Part shown: piece after piece, positions 8,896 to 18,366 of the stretch
Layout: every line of letters starts with the position of its first letter
How positions within the stretch are numbered: position 1 is the stretch's first letter
Assembly: GCF_003864295.1 (NCBI RefSeq)
Contig: NZ_BDQK01000005.1
Span: 124,001-188,000 of the forward strand
Length of the DNA stretch: 64,000 nt
Reading direction: 5' to 3'
Origin: Aphanothece sacrum FPU1
GTDB lineage: Bacteria > Cyanobacteriota > Cyanobacteriia > Cyanobacteriales > Microcystaceae
The notes under the pieces: generated by a model
The model's database searches: none
Told to the model about the DNA's origin: nothing
What the model saw: only the letters and a program-made list of their open reading frames with translations
Position numbers and translations under genes: made by a program

Positions 8896-9846
8896 TTAAG
8901 TTTTGGCTTTTTCCTGGGGTAAGGTAATGCCTAAACGCTTTTGCAGGGCCTCAATAACTTCTTCAGCAGATTTTTGACCGAAATTTTTGATTTCTAGCAG
9001 ATCTTCTTGGCTATAATCTAATAAATCGGCTACTGTATTGATTTGCGCCCGTTTCAAACAGTTGTAAGCCCGTACCGATAGCTGTAATTCTTCGATGGGA
9101 ATTTGGCTTTGAGGATTATCATCATCTTGATAATCAGGGGTACTAGTTTCAAGCTGATTGAGATCTTTGAGGGGACTAAATAAATCTACAAGGATCTCGG
9201 CCGCTTCAGAAAGTGCTTCTTTGGGGTTAAAACTCCCATTTGTCCAAATTTCCAACATTAGCCGATCTTGAGCTTGTCCCTCATCTCCTCGGATATCCTC
9301 GATACTATAGTTAACTTTCGTAACGGGCATGAAAATTGCATCGATTTGTAAAAAATCTAGAGAGCTACCATCATCTTTGCTCCGATTTATCGCCGCGTAT
9401 CCCGTTCCCTTATCAATACGAAATTCCATCTCTAGTTTAGCCCCTGCTGTAAGAGTGGCTACGTATTGAGTCGGATCGATCACTTCCACTTCTGATGGCA
9501 TATCAAATTGAGCGGCGGTGATCGTGCCAGGGCCAGTAGCTACTAAACGACCAATCTGAGGTTGATCAGCATAACTTTTGAGAACCATCTCTTTCATGTT
9601 GAGCATGATTTCTAATACGTCCTCTCTCACCCCAGGAATGGTGGCAAATTCATGATTGACCCCCGCAATGCGAACAGCAGTCACCGCCGTTCCTTCTAAA
9701 TTGGCCAATAAAACGCGCCTTAGGGCATTGCCTACGGTTGTTCCCTGACCACGCTCTAAAGGTTCTAAAACAAATTTACTGTATTGACTTTGATTTTTTT
9801 GAGTCTTAGATTCTATACACTCAATTTGAAATTGCGCCACGACCAT
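8896..9846 (-). CDS. rpoA: DNA-directed RNA polymerase alpha subunit
   Basis: Alpha subunit of 316 residues. The N-terminal assembly domain includes LEPLERGQGTTVGNALRRVL and the C-terminal domain has the helix-hairpin-helix region INTVADLLDYSQEDLLEIKN then FGQKSAEEVIEAL, which binds UP elements and activators. The linker is acidic (TPDYQDDDNPQSQ). It lies between rpsK and rplQ. Cyanobacterial alpha proteins usually start MAQFQIE; here two codons (MVV) precede this, so the start could be slightly different. Confidence 0.98.
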   Translation of the reverse strand: MVVAQFQIECIESKTQKNQSQYSKFVLEPLERGQGTTVGNALRRVLLANLEGTAVTAVRIAGVNHEFATIPGVREDVLEIMLNMKEMVLKSYADQPQIGRLVATGPGTITAAQFDMPSEVEVIDPTQYVATLTAGAKLEMEFRIDKGTGYAAINRSKDDGSSLDFLQIDAIFMPVTKVNYSIEDIRGDEGQAQDRLMLEIWTNGSFNPKEALSEAAEILVDLFSPLKDLNQLETSTPDYQDDDNPQSQIPIEELQLSVRAYNCLKRAQINTVADLLDYSQEDLLEIKNFGQKSAEEVIEALQKRLGITLPQEKAKT

Positions 9847-9940
9847 GATCTCCCTTCATTGTCAAATTCCTCCAAGGCGCGGAATTTCGCGCCCGCACCA
9901 ACGCCAAAAATCCTTGTAATCCAAGATTGAGGACGATTGG

Positions 9941-10333
9941 CTAAACTCGACGTCGCTTTGGTGGACGACAACCGTTATGAGGAATGGGGGTTACATCCCG
10001 AATCAGGGTAATTTCTAATCCTGCCCCTTGTAAGGCCCTGATGGCCGTTTCTCGTCCTGCTCCTGGCCCACTGACCATCACTTCAAGTTGTCTCATTCCT
10101 TGATCAACGGCTCGGCGAGCGGCCGCATCTGCTGCTGTCTGAGCCGCAAAGGGTGTTCCTTTTTTTGCCCCTTTAAATCCGCTAGATCCGGCGGATGCCC
10201 AAGATACTACGTCACCTCTGGTATCTGCTATGGTAACAATAGTATTGTTAAAGGTGGACTGAATATGAGCCACTCCTGTAGGAATGTTTTTCTTTTGTTT
10301 CTTTGGGCCGCTTTTTTTAGTTGGTCGCGCCAT
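9941..10333 (-). CDS. rpsK: 30S ribosomal protein S11
   Basis: S11 of 130 residues: [39 protein letters not shown] and the C-terminal [18 protein letters not shown] are diagnostic. It binds 16S rRNA in the platform next to S18. It lies between rpsM and rpoA, with about 50 bp on the rpsM side and about 95 bp on the rpoA side. Confidence 0.98.
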   Translation of the reverse strand: MARPTKKSGPKKQKKNIPTGVAHIQSTFNNTIVTIADTRGDVVSWASAGSSGFKGAKKGTPFAAQTAADAAARRAVDQGMRQLEVMVSGPGAGRETAIRALQGAGLEITLIRDVTPIPHNGCRPPKRRRV

Positions 10334-10381
10334 AGTTCTTTGCTGAAATCTCTGGTTAATTCAATTGCTAATAACAATGCT

Positions 10382-10765
10382 TTATTTCTTAGCTGGAGCT
10401 TTTTTCTTCCCAGCTACTGTGACTCTTCTTCCTCGACGGGTACGAGCATTAGTTCGAGTTCTTTGTCCTCTCACGGGTAATCCCTGACGGTGTCTACGAC
10501 CTCGATAAGTGCCAATGTCTACTAACCGCTTGATGTTCATCGCTTCCCAACGTCTCAAATCTCCTTCGATTTGATAATTGGTTTCGATAAAGGCCCGCAA
10601 GGCCGCGACTTCTTCATCCGTTAAGTCTCTGACTCGGGTGTCAGCATTGACTCCTGTTTCTGCTAAGATTTCATGAGATCGAGATAAACCGATACCATAG
10701 AGATAAGTTAACCCGATTTCCACACGCTTATCCCGAGGCAGGTCTATACCAGCTATCCTCGCCAC
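10382..10765 (-). CDS. rpsM: 30S ribosomal protein S13
   Basis: S13 of 127 residues, a head protein that contacts S19 and the P-site tRNA. Seen: [54 protein letters not shown] and a lysine-rich end. It follows rpmJ, as in other cyanobacteria. Confidence 0.98.
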   Translation of the reverse strand: MARIAGIDLPRDKRVEIGLTYLYGIGLSRSHEILAETGVNADTRVRDLTDEEVAALRAFIETNYQIEGDLRRWEAMNIKRLVDIGTYRGRRHRQGLPVRGQRTRTNARTRRGRRVTVAGKKKAPAKK

Positions 10766-10841
10766 GTTTGTTCTCCCTGTACGTTGTTTGGTTTTAATGC
10801 TAGGTCTTTAAGTTAATCAATTTTGAGATAGGTTGTCGTTC

Positions 10842-10955
10842 TTAACCTTGGCGTTGTTTATGCTTCGGATTAGAACAAATTACCATTACCCGACCGCGCC
10901 TCCTAATGACACGGCATTTCTCACACATTTTTTTGACTGATGCTCTAACTTTCAT
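10842..10955 (-). CDS. rpmJ: 50S ribosomal protein L36
   Basis: A 37-codon gene between rpsM and infA. The peptide reads [20 protein letters not shown] then [17 protein letters not shown] and has the CxxC...C...H zinc-ribbon residues (C11, C14, C27, H32) of the zinc-binding L36 type. Start ATG at 10955 and TAA at 10842-10844 were read directly from the sequence. Confidence 0.97.
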   Translation of the reverse strand: MKVRASVKKMCEKCRVIRRRGRVMVICSNPKHKQRQG

Positions 10956-11069
10956 TGCTTTTTCTACAGCATTACTGCAAGCTTATTATTATAGCAAATT
11001 TTACGTTCTAAGTCAGCTTATTATAAGAATTTTTTTTGAGAACTTCCTATTATTCCAACTTATGCCTTT

Positions 11070-11297
11070 TTATTTTTTGCCTTTGAGTCGATAAGTGATT
11101 CTTCCTTTGGTCAAGTCATAAGGGGTTAGTTCCACTTTAACCCGATCTCCCGGTAGAATTTTAATATAATTTCGACGAATTTTCCCGGAAATATGAGCTA
11201 ATACGTTAAACCCATTATCGAGATCCACCCTAAACATGGCATTAGGAAGAGATTCCATTACCGTTCCCTCCATTTCAATTAAATCTTGTTTAGACAA
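11070..11297 (-). CDS. infA: Translation initiation factor IF-1, probable TTG start
   Basis: IF-1 is a single OB-fold protein that occupies the ribosomal A site during initiation. The conserved protein begins [20 protein letters not shown] and continues through [18 protein letters not shown] to [15 protein letters not shown]-1 usually begins directly at (M)SKQ; at that point the codon is TTG (11297-11295) with GAGG nine bases upstream, so I take TTG as the start, giving 75 residues. The alternative is a GTG eight codons upstream (11321), which would add an atypical MYHLRRNS extension. Confidence 0.9.
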   Translation of the reverse strand: MSKQDLIEMEGTVMESLPNAMFRVDLDNGFNVLAHISGKIRRNYIKILPGDRVKVELTPYDLTKGRITYRLKGKK

Positions 11298-11613
11298 ACT
11301 ATTTCGCCTCAAATGGTACACGCCAGAAAAATCCCCTCACTAGCCTAACCTGTCTTTTTTAGACAAGCCAATGGTTAGGAGACAGACTCTCCCTTATACA
11401 TATATTAGCAAACAATAGTCATTTAGTTACTGATTTTTTCTCTCCCGTACCTGTGGTGATAACAAAATCTTATATATCGTAGGGTGTGTTAGGCGCGGGC
11501 CATAATTTGTGAATTCTAATCTAGTTTTCCTGTCCGCACCGTAACCCACTTTTCGAGATTTTGTAACATATAATACATTTTCCCCAAGATGCTGGGAAAT
11601 ACCAAATTTTCAC
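11298..11613. other. Intergenic stretch between adk and infA
   Basis: About 316 bp inside the ribosomal cluster. It holds an AACCTGTCTTTTTTAGACAAGC inverted repeat near 11348-11368 and a GTAGGGTGTGTTAGGCGCGGG ... CCGTAACCCACT repeat near 11478-11550, similar in style to the arms at 26585-26665. No gene is visible. Confidence 0.4.
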
Positions 11614-12177
11614 TTATAGGGTGATAATATTGCTTAAAGAAGTGGTTACGGCTTCGGGCAGTTGATTTCCATCGACCGAATGAAGACGTTGAAGTTGACG
11701 ATAATAATCGAGGACTGGTTGAGTTTTTTCGAGGTAAACTTCTAACCGACGGCGGATAGTCTCCTCATTGTCGTCCTTACGCCCTCTAGAGAGTAATCGC
11801 TCTACCAGTACGTCTTCTGGCACTTCTAAATTAACAGCTTGTTCAGAAAATTGAGGCAATTTCTCAAGTAACTGATCTAAAAAAGTTGCCTGAGTCACAT
11901 TGCGAGGAAATCCATCTAAAATCCACCCTTTTTGAGCATCTTCTTGATTTAATCGTTCCTCAATTAAATCTAATAACAACTCATCGGGAACTAATTCTCC
12001 GAGATCAACATAACTTTGTGCTTTTTGTCCCAAGACAGTTTTAGCATCAATAGCTTGTCGTAACATTTCTCCAGTAGAAATGTGAGGAATTTGTAATTGT
12101 TCTGATAAAACCTCTGCTTGAGTGCCTTTTCCTGAACCAGGAGGCCCCAAAAAAATTAATCCCTTAGCTTGCGTCAT
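11614..12177 (-). CDS. adk: Adenylate kinase, short type
   Basis: Adenylate kinase balances ATP, ADP and AMP. The P-loop is LIFLGPPGSGKGTQAEVL, followed by IPHISTGEMLRQAI (AMP site), GWILDGFPRNVTQA and LLSRGRKDDNEETIRRRLEV. At 187 residues it is the short form: the region between SRGR and DDNEET lacks the long LID insertion with its zinc cysteines. It follows secY, the usual spc-operon arrangement. Confidence 0.96.
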   Translation of the reverse strand: MTQAKGLIFLGPPGSGKGTQAEVLSEQLQIPHISTGEMLRQAIDAKTVLGQKAQSYVDLGELVPDELLLDLIEERLNQEDAQKGWILDGFPRNVTQATFLDQLLEKLPQFSEQAVNLEVPEDVLVERLLSRGRKDDNEETIRRRLEVYLEKTQPVLDYYRQLQRLHSVDGNQLPEAVTTSLSNIITL

Positions 12178-12209
12178 TTTTTAATATTTTGATTATGTTG
12201 TTCAAAATT

Positions 12210-12235
12210 TAGGGGTAATTTGTGAATTACCCCTA
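12210..12235. repeat. Hairpin between secY and adk
   Basis: TAGGGGTAATT, TGTG, AATTACCCCTA: a perfect 11-bp stem with a 4-base loop, 15 bp after the secY stop. It has TAGGGG/CCCCTA ends like the R3 palindromes. It may act as a partial transcript-processing or attenuation hairpin before adk; no T run follows. Confidence 0.5.
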
Positions 12236-12250
12236 CAAAAAATACAATAA

Positions 12251-13567
12251 CTATTGTTTAATCATCCCTTCATAGCGTTGGGAGATCACATAAGTTTGGA
12301 TTTGTTTAGCAGTATCGATGGCTACCCCGACTAAAATCAGGAGAGAAGTTGCTCCCAACCCTTGAAAGGTAGTGACCTGAGTTGCCCCTTCAACTAGGGT
12401 AGGAATAGTAGCCACAATACTTAAAAACAGGGCCCCCAGGAACGTCAGACGATTGAGTACCCCTTCTAAATACTCTTTAGTTTTCTCTCCTGGACGAATC
12501 CCTGGAATACTAGCCCCCATTTTCTTAAGATTTTTAGAGATATCTTCCGGGTTAACAATCAAGGAAGCATAAAAATAGCTAAAAAAGAGAATCAACAAAG
12601 AGTAAACCCCAATATAAATCCAACTTCCCGGACGTAAAGCATTAGCTATTTGTACCAGAATCTGACTTACGGGCCCTTGAGTTCCAAAAAATCCGGCTAA
12701 AGACTGGGGTAAAATGAGGACGGCTGAAGCAAAAATGATAGGCATAACCCCACCTTGGTTCAGTCGCAAAGGCAAATAACTGGTTCTTTCTCGATATAAA
12801 CGGCGGCCCACTTGACGACGAGCAGAAATAATCGGAATACGTCGAGTTCCTTCTTGAACAAAGACAATACCGACAATCATCATCAAAAAGACAGACAAGA
12901 GAATAACCACTTGAGCAACCGCTTGACGGCCACCCGTTTGAGCATAATCAATGGTATTTCCTAGTGTTCTTGGCAAACTAGCGACAATATTGACAAAAAT
13001 CAATAAAGAAGCCCCGTTACCAATGCCCCTTTCTGTAATTATCTCTGATATCCACATAACTAACATGGAACCAGCAGTCAAAGCCAAAACCGTTGATGGG
13101 ACAAACCAGAAATTCTTATCAACGGCATATTGTTGGAGTAACCCAACCGTAATAGCCAAACTTTGAATAACTGCCCAACCCAAAGAAATATAGCGAGTAA
13201 ATTGGGCAATTTTTCTTCTTCCGGCTTCTCCCTCATTTTTCTGTAAATCTTCCAGATAAGGAATAGCAGCCGTCAAAAGCTGGATAATAATGGAGGCATT
13301 AATATAAGGAAGAATTCCCAAGGCAAGAAGCCCCAAAGTGGAAATCCCTCCCCCCGTAAAGATATCGAGAAAGCCTAAAACCGGACTATTACTAATCGCG
13401 GCAGCAAAAGCTTGTCTATCAATTCCTGGGATGGGAATAAAAATGCCAAAGCGAATTAAAATTAATAATCCAATGGTAATCAGCAGCCGACCTCGAAGGC
13501 CGGCTGCCTGGGCCATTTGTAAAAACGTTTCTTGTGCTGTAGGAGTTTTATCTCGACTGACAACCAT
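12251..13567 (-). CDS. secY: Protein translocase subunit SecY
   Basis: The channel subunit of the Sec translocon in the cytoplasmic and thylakoid membranes. The 438 residues form ten hydrophobic segments. Typical blocks are LLITIGLLILIRFGIFIPIP (TM1), LGFLDIFTGGGISTLGLLAL (plug region), SEIITERGIGNGASLLIF and QGTRR-like EGTRRIPIISARRQVG. It lies between rplO and adk. Unusually, 382 bp with an R1 element separate it from rplO. Confidence 0.98.
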   Translation of the reverse strand: MVVSRDKTPTAQETFLQMAQAAGLRGRLLITIGLLILIRFGIFIPIPGIDRQAFAAAISNSPVLGFLDIFTGGGISTLGLLALGILPYINASIIIQLLTAAIPYLEDLQKNEGEAGRRKIAQFTRYISLGWAVIQSLAITVGLLQQYAVDKNFWFVPSTVLALTAGSMLVMWISEIITERGIGNGASLLIFVNIVASLPRTLGNTIDYAQTGGRQAVAQVVILLSVFLMMIVGIVFVQEGTRRIPIISARRQVGRRLYRERTSYLPLRLNQGGVMPIIFASAVLILPQSLAGFFGTQGPVSQILVQIANALRPGSWIYIGVYSLLILFFSYFYASLIVNPEDISKNLKKMGASIPGIRPGEKTKEYLEGVLNRLTFLGALFLSIVATIPTLVEGATQVTTFQGLGATSLLILVGVAIDTAKQIQTYVISQRYEGMIKQ

Positions 13568-13770
13568 TAATGGCGACCTCAGTTATCAATGATCAATTGT
13601 TACTTATTAATTATCAATGGTTTTTGCAGTTATAGCAGGAGTCTGCCCTGTGGGAAGGCAAAAAGCAAAAGGCAAAAGGCAAAAGGCAAGAATAAATTAA
13701 AATTTATCTAAGTTAAGAAATATGAACCCAAAGGCTAAAAATATTTCCTTGGCCCTTGTGCCTGTTTCCT
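13568..13770. other. rplO-secY gap, left part: short tandem repeats
   Basis: This part of the 382-bp gap holds a CAGTTATCAATGATCAATTG-type stretch at 13578 and AAAAGCAAAAGGCAAAAGGC tandem heptamers near 13660-13690. No gene is visible. It adjoins the palindromic element at 13771. Confidence 0.45.
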
Positions 13771-13948
13771 TAAGTACCGCGCGCAAAATTAATTGCACAG
13801 CCTCCGGCGCGGGTTTTGATATAGTCGTAATGGTTGAGTAACAAAGGTAGTAAGGGCGGGTTTATTTAATTTTTTTGTGAGAATCATTGATTTATGTAAA
13901 AAACCCGCCCCTACAAATTTTGTGTAATTAATTCTGTCTACCTACTTA
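13771..13948. repeat. Palindromic element R1 inside the ribosomal cluster
   Basis: This 178-bp element starts TAAGTACCGCGCGCAAAATT and ends TAATTCTGTCTACCTACTTA. Internal arms are AAGGGCGGGTTTATTTAATT and TTATGTAAAAAACCCGCCCC. The terminal TAAGTA/TACTTA are inverted, and the inner part matches the copies at 1016, 50552 and 52154. It ends one base before the rplO stop codon and so would be transcribed as a long hairpin in the rplO-secY mRNA. Confidence 0.7.
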
Positions 13949-13949
13949 C

Positions 13950-14393
13950 TTATGCGCTTTGACAATTGCCGCCAGCTTGTTCAATTTTGGCTTGAGCGGT
14001 TTTAGTAAAAGCCGCAGCAGTTACCTCCAGAGCAATGGTTAACTCTCCATCTCCCAAGACTTTAAGAGGGCCATCATTAGTAGTAATAATTCCCAGTTCC
14101 ATCAAACTTTCTAAGGTAACAGATGAGTTAGGAGAGATTACATTCAGTTGACTAACATTAACGATGGTGTAATGTTTCTGATTAACCAGAGGAAAATGTT
14201 TCAGTTTAGGAACGCGGCGATAAAGAGGCATTTGTCCCCCTTCAAACCCTGCTCTTGTCCCTGTACCGGAACGGGATTTTTGCCCCCGCATTCCGAAACC
14301 ACAACTAGCACCCTGTCCAGCCGCGATACCTCGGCCAACCCGACGGCTACGATGTGTAGAGCCTTCTTTCGGGCTAAGTTCATGAATTCTCAT
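13950..14393 (-). CDS. rplO: 50S ribosomal protein L15
   Basis: L15 of 147 residues. Recognisable are [25 protein letters not shown]-like [16 protein letters not shown], and [18 protein letters not shown]. The C-terminal globular part ends [12 protein letters not shown]. It follows rpsE by about 25 bp; the cyanobacterial cluster lacks rpmD (L30) between them, as here. Confidence 0.97.
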   Translation of the reverse strand: MRIHELSPKEGSTHRSRRVGRGIAAGQGASCGFGMRGQKSRSGTGTRAGFEGGQMPLYRRVPKLKHFPLVNQKHYTIVNVSQLNVISPNSSVTLESLMELGIITTNDGPLKVLGDGELTIALEVTAAAFTKTAQAKIEQAGGNCQSA

Positions 14394-14418
14394 AATTTCT
14401 CTTCTGGTGATGTTTAAC

Positions 14419-14940
14419 TTAGGTATACAGATGCTCTAAAGGAACACCTCTTTCTTGTGCCACTTCAGCCAAAGTGCGTAACGCTTCGAGAGCATTAACC
14501 ACGGCCCTAGCATTATTGAGAGGATTATTAGAACCTAATTGTTTAGCGAGGATATTTTTCACCCCGGCCAATTCTAAAACCGTCCGCACGGCTCCCCCTG
14601 CGATTACACCAGTACCAGGAGCGGCAGGTCTTACAATTACTTTAGCCCCGCCAGAGGTTCCATTAACTAGGTGAGTAATAGAATTAGATTTAGTCAAGGC
14701 CACATCAATCAACTGTTTTTTGCCATCAGCAACGCCTTTACGCACTGCTCCGATGACATCTCCAGCTTTACCAACACCAACCCCAACTTGGCCATTTTCA
14801 TTACCAACAACCACAATAGCTCGGAAGCTCAATTTTTTACCGCCCTTAACCACTTTACTAACACGGCGAATTTGAATTACTCGCTCTTGCCAGTTTGTTT
14901 CTTTGGCTTTAGTTCGGCCACCTTTACGACGTTTTGCCAT
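14419..14940 (-). CDS. rpsE: 30S ribosomal protein S5
   Basis: S5 of 173 residues, important for decoding accuracy and helicase activity at the mRNA entry. The N-terminal dsRNA-binding fold has [20 protein letters not shown] and [20 protein letters not shown]. The C-terminal part has [20 protein letters not shown] and [15 protein letters not shown]. It lies between rplR and rplO. Confidence 0.98.
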   Translation of the reverse strand: MAKRRKGGRTKAKETNWQERVIQIRRVSKVVKGGKKLSFRAIVVVGNENGQVGVGVGKAGDVIGAVRKGVADGKKQLIDVALTKSNSITHLVNGTSGGAKVIVRPAAPGTGVIAGGAVRTVLELAGVKNILAKQLGSNNPLNNARAVVNALEALRTLAEVAQERGVPLEHLYT

Positions 14941-14977
14941 ATTTTTTACCCTTTAACTATATTGATGAGTGCGGTGT

Positions 14978-15340
14978 CTAAAACTGTAATCCAGCTTCTC
15001 TGGCCGCGTCAGCTAAGGCTTTAACCCGTCCATGATAGAGACTACCACCGCGATCAAAGACCACTTGTTCGATTCCTTTAGCCAAACTTCTTTGAGCTAC
15101 TAATTTGCCGACGACGGCCGAAGCTTCACAAGTTGCGCCAGAGGAAAGGGCGGTTTTGACTTCTGGTTCTAGGGTTGAGGCCGCAGCTAAAGTATGTTGC
15201 CCCAAATCATCAATCACTTGAGCATAAATATGATGATTAGAACGGAAAACCGCTAAGCGAGGACGCTCAGGACTGCCATTAACCTTATTGCGGATACGTT
15301 CATGACGACGTTTTACCGACTGTCTACGAGTGAGTTTCAT
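14978..15340 (-). CDS. rplR: 50S ribosomal protein L18
   Basis: L18 of 120 residues, a 5S rRNA-binding protein. Seen: [35 protein letters not shown] and the end [20 protein letters not shown] then EAGLQF. It follows rplF by 3 bp, so the two are probably translationally coupled. Confidence 0.98.
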   Translation of the reverse strand: MKLTRRQSVKRRHERIRNKVNGSPERPRLAVFRSNHHIYAQVIDDLGQHTLAAASTLEPEVKTALSSGATCEASAVVGKLVAQRSLAKGIEQVVFDRGGSLYHGRVKALADAAREAGLQF

Positions 15341-15343
15341 AGT

Positions 15344-15883
15344 TTATTTCTTACCTGTCTTACCAGCTTTACGTCTGACGGCTTCACCGAGATAGCGAAT
15401 ACCCTTACCTTTATAGACTTCTGGGGGACGAACGGCCCGGATTTGGGCTGCTATATTACCCACAATTTCTTTATCAATGCCACTAATAATCACCAGGGTG
15501 TTGTTTTCAACAGCCACTTGAATTTCGTTAGGCATGATTATTTCAACGGGTTTACTATAGCCCACATTAAGGGTTAATTTGCTCCCTTGTGATTGGGCCC
15601 GATAGCCCACCCCTTGAATACTCAGGCGTTTTTCAAATCCTTTGGATACGCCTTCGACCATGTTGGACACTAGGGTACGACATAAGCCGTGACGCTCCCT
15701 AGCGGGTCTAGAATCATCTGCTCTGCCCACCAATAGGGTAGTACTTTCTTGAATCACGTTGATTTTGTCAGGAAGCTCTCGTTCTAAAGATCCTTTAGGA
15801 CCAGTTACGAGGACGTGCTGCCCTTTGACCTCAACTGTGACTTTCTGAGGAATGGGGATAGGACGTTTACCAATACGAGACAT
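15344..15883 (-). CDS. rplF: 50S ribosomal protein L6
   Basis: L6 of 179 residues with two similar domains. Seen: MSRIGKRPIPIPQKVTVEVK, LVSNMVEGVSKGFEKRLSIQ, GVGYRAQSQG and the C-terminal RPPEVYKGKGIRYLGE then VRRKAGKTGKK. It is near the sarcin-ricin loop in the 50S subunit. It follows rpsH after a 111-bp gap that contains short tandem repeats. Confidence 0.98.
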   Translation of the reverse strand: MSRIGKRPIPIPQKVTVEVKGQHVLVTGPKGSLERELPDKINVIQESTTLLVGRADDSRPARERHGLCRTLVSNMVEGVSKGFEKRLSIQGVGYRAQSQGSKLTLNVGYSKPVEIIMPNEIQVAVENNTLVIISGIDKEIVGNIAAQIRAVRPPEVYKGKGIRYLGEAVRRKAGKTGKK

Positions 15884-15889
15884 AATTAC

Positions 15890-15946
15890 AGTTACCAGTT
15901 ATCAGTTATCAGTTACCAGTTATTAGTTAGCAGTTATCAGTTAGGA
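15890..15946. repeat. Short tandem repeats (CAGTTATCAGTTAC type)
   Basis: Heptamer-like units of ACAGTTATCAGTTACCAGTT kind are repeated between rpsH and rplF. The same type of unit is at 779-845, 21140-21210 and near 40250. Heptanucleotide repeats of this class are well known in cyanobacterial intergenic DNA. Confidence 0.6.
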
Positions 15947-15994
15947 CATCAATCCACTGTTCAGGCGTTTACTGTTTAATGTTCACGGCAAAAG

Positions 15995-16396
15995 TTACCA
16001 AACATAGCAGAGAATTTCTCCGCCTACTTTTTGTTTTCGCGCTTCTCTATCAGTCATGATCCCTTTGGAAGTGGAAATAATAGCGATACCAATACCACCG
16101 AGAACGCGAGGGATATCATTACAATTAGAGTAGACTCGTAAGCCTGGTTTACTGACCCGTTTTAGGGTATTAATAATCGGCTGACGGTTTTTGTCTTTGT
16201 ATTTGAGAGAAAGAATGAGATGTTTTTGCACTCCAACGCCAACTTCTTCAAAGCCCTCAATAAAGCCTTCTTCTTGTAGAACTTTGGCAATGCTGCGGGT
16301 CATTTTGGTGGTCGGTACTTGGGTAGTTGGATGACGTACCGAGCAAGCATTGCGGATGCGAGTGAGCATATCTGAGATAGTGTCGTTAGCTGCCAT
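15995..16396 (-). CDS. rpsH: 30S ribosomal protein S8
   Basis: S8 of 133 residues, a primary 16S rRNA binder and, in other bacteria, a translational repressor of the spc operon. It begins [20 protein letters not shown] and ends [20 protein letters not shown] then CYVW. The open frame reaches 67 codons further upstream into rplE, but S8 proteins start at this position, so ATG 16396 is the start, with AGGAG about 15 bases upstream. The rpsN (S14) gene often found between L5 and S8 is absent, which is usual in cyanobacteria. Confidence 0.97.
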   Translation of the reverse strand: MAANDTISDMLTRIRNACSVRHPTTQVPTTKMTRSIAKVLQEEGFIEGFEEVGVGVQKHLILSLKYKDKNRQPIINTLKRVSKPGLRVYSNCNDIPRVLGGIGIAIISTSKGIMTDREARKQKVGGEILCYVW

Positions 16397-16478
16397 TATT
16401 GCCGATGAATTTCTCCTGTAAGGTTGAGATTGACCACTTTGACCGAATTCATAATTTAAAATTCCCCGCAGGGGTTGA

Positions 16479-17021
16479 CTAACTACGGAAGGGCATTCCC
16501 ATTTCTTTAAGTAAGGCCCGTCCTTCTTCATCAGTCTGAGCGGTGGTAATGATGGAGACATCCATTCCCCTAATTTGATCGATGGTGTCGTAGTCAATTT
16601 CTGGGAAAATAAGCTGTTCTCTGATACCTAAGCTATAGTTACCACGGCCGTCAAAGCTTTTGGGACTGATACCACGAAAATCCCGAATTCGTGGTAGGGC
16701 CAGGTTAATTAAACGATCCAAAAATGCGTACATTCGATCTGAACGTAATGTGACCATGACCCCGACTGGCATTCCTTCACGAATTTTGAAGCCAGCGATC
16801 GCTTTTTTCGCTCTTGTCACCACGGGTTTTTGTCCGGTGATGGTAGACAGTTCTGCAATGGAGGATTCAAGGGCTTTGGCGTTTTGAGACGCTTCTCCTA
16901 ATCCTCTGTTCACCGTCACCTTAATAACTTTAGGGACTTGATGAATGTTGGTGTAGCCAAATTGTTCTTTGAGTTTAGGAACAATTGTTTCTGTGTAAAC
17001 GGTTTTGAGTCGTTGAGTCAT
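16479..17021 (-). CDS. rplE: 50S ribosomal protein L5
   Basis: L5 of 180 residues, which binds 5S rRNA and bridges to the small subunit. Seen: [53 protein letters not shown] and the end [20 protein letters not shown]. The gap to rplX (122 bp) carries short tandem repeats. Confidence 0.98.
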   Translation of the reverse strand: MTQRLKTVYTETIVPKLKEQFGYTNIHQVPKVIKVTVNRGLGEASQNAKALESSIAELSTITGQKPVVTRAKKAIAGFKIREGMPVGVMVTLRSDRMYAFLDRLINLALPRIRDFRGISPKSFDGRGNYSLGIREQLIFPEIDYDTIDQIRGMDVSIITTAQTDEEGRALLKEMGMPFRS

Positions 17022-17060
17022 AACGTTGATCTTTTTAGATTTCCTGGGCTTGGTCAGGGG

Positions 17061-17102
17061 GAATTATAAATTATGAATTATGAATTATGAATTATGAATT
17101 TA
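17061..17102. repeat. Heptanucleotide repeats AATTATG
   Basis: Units of AATTATG/AATTATA repeated about six times (ATAAATTATGAATTATGAAT...) between rplX and rplE. The same unit forms the longer array at 27322-27477 and short runs at 37941 and 61797. Confidence 0.65.
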
Positions 17103-17143
17103 ATTTTGGGAAAATTCGGTATTCACTATTCAGCCTTCATAAT

Positions 17144-17494
17144 TTAGTCAATGATTTCTCCTGTTTTTTTTAACATCCGCACTTTACGTCCTTCTTCGGT
17201 GAAGGTGTAGCAGATGCGACTGACCACCTTTTCTTTAGTGGAATACAACATGACATTAGAACTGTGAATCGGGCCCTCAACGGTCGTAATTTGTCCTGAT
17301 TCACCTTCTTGCTGAGGTTTAACGTGCTTAGTTTTGATATTGACCCCTTGAATCACAACTTGGCTAGTTTTGGGGATAGTTTTCAAAATTTCCCCCACTT
17401 TGCCTTTATCGCGTCCAGCGATCACTTGAACGGTATCCCCTTTTTTCACGTGCATTTTATAGCGTTTAGGGGTTTCGCTTTTTTTGTTACTCAT
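17144..17494 (-). CDS. rplX: 50S ribosomal protein L24
   Basis: L24 of 116 residues with the KOW motif in [20 protein letters not shown], then [20 protein letters not shown] and [12 protein letters not shown]. It initiates 50S assembly. Its ATG overlaps the final base of the rplN stop, so the two genes are coupled. Confidence 0.98.
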   Translation of the reverse strand: MSNKKSETPKRYKMHVKKGDTVQVIAGRDKGKVGEILKTIPKTSQVVIQGVNIKTKHVKPQQEGESGQITTVEGPIHSSNVMLYSTKEKVVSRICYTFTEEGRKVRMLKKTGEIID

Positions 17495-17862
17495 TAGAGT
17501 ACCTCCGGTGCCAATGAAACGATTTTCGTATAGTTCTTATCCCGTAATTCACGGGCAACTGGGCCGAAAACGCGAGTTCCTTTGGGGTTGCCATCATTAT
17601 TAATAATCACGGCGGCGTTATCATCAAAGCGGATAGTCATACCACTAGCTCGTTTTATGGATTTGCGAGTACGGACGATGACAGCTTTAACAATATCTGA
17701 CCGTTTGACAGGCATATTAGGAATGGCATCTTTGACCACGGCAATGATTTCATCACCAATTTCCCCATAGCGGCAGGTTCCGGTTCCCAGGACTCGCAGA
17801 CACATTAACTTGCGGGCCCCACTATTATCAGCGACATTGAGATAGGTTTGCTGTTGAATCAC
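17494..17862 (-). CDS. rplN: 50S ribosomal protein L14, GTG start
   Basis: L14 of 122 residues: it begins (M)[20 protein letters not shown] and continues with [20 protein letters not shown] and [13 protein letters not shown]. Upstream in-frame codons to 17913 would overlap rpsQ and are not part of the family, so the GTG at 17862 that encodes the conserved first residue is the start. It overlaps rplX by one base. Confidence 0.96.
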   Translation of the reverse strand: MIQQQTYLNVADNSGARKLMCLRVLGTGTCRYGEIGDEIIAVVKDAIPNMPVKRSDIVKAVIVRTRKSIKRASGMTIRFDDNAAVIINNDGNPKGTRVFGPVARELRDKNYTKIVSLAPEVL

Positions 17863-17879
17863 GGCGGTAATATAGGTGA

Positions 17880-18122
17880 TTAATGGGAGGTTAAAATTTC
17901 GGCGACCACCCAATGTTTGGTTTTACTGAGGGGTCTTGTTTCTTGAATGCGAACACGGTCGCCTTCCTTACACTGATTATCTTCGTCGTGTGCCTTAAAT
18001 TTCTTGGTTTTAACGACAATTTTGCCATATTTAGGGTGAGGAGAGCGGTTTTCAATGGCAACCACCACGGTTTTATCCATTTTATTGCTAACCACAAGGC
18101 CCACTCTTTCTTTAACTGCCAT
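17880..18122 (-). CDS. rpsQ: 30S ribosomal protein S17
   Basis: S17 of 80 residues, an OB-fold primary rRNA binder. It begins [20 protein letters not shown] and has [20 protein letters not shown] and [16 protein letters not shown]. The ATG at 18122 is chosen because AGGAGG stands just upstream and an earlier in-frame start would overlap rpmC. The gap to rpmC is 7 bp. Confidence 0.97.
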   Translation of the reverse strand: MAVKERVGLVVSNKMDKTVVVAIENRSPHPKYGKIVVKTKKFKAHDEDNQCKEGDRVRIQETRPLSKTKHWVVAEILTSH

Positions 18123-18129
18123 AATCTGT

Positions 18130-18363
18130 TTACTCCTCCTCTTGGGTTGGGACTGAAGACTCAATCGCTAATTCTCGCTCACGCTCAATGGTCAGCAGTT
18201 GGGCTAACCGATGGCGCATATGCTTGAACTGATGAGGCGTTTCTAAGCGGCGAGTGGCTTGTTGAAATCGTAGGTCAAACAATTTTTTCTTGGTGGCCAC
18301 GATTTCAGAGGACAGTTCCTCATCGCTCAATTCTCTTACTTCTTGTATCTTGGGTAGAGCCAT
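18130..18363 (-). CDS. rpmC: 50S ribosomal protein L29
   Basis: L29 of 77 residues: [20 protein letters not shown], then [20 protein letters not shown] and [11 protein letters not shown]. It lies at the polypeptide exit tunnel and, with L23, helps dock signal recognition particle and trigger factor. Short gaps of 3 and 7 bp to rplP and rpsQ show tight coupling. Confidence 0.97.
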   Translation of the reverse strand: MALPKIQEVRELSDEELSSEIVATKKKLFDLRFQQATRRLETPHQFKHMRHRLAQLLTIERERELAIESSVPTQEEE

Positions 18364-18366
18364 AGT

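Noticed and set aside
16397-16597. 67-residue N-terminal extension of S8
   Set aside because: It overlaps rplE in another frame; S8 begins at MAAND.
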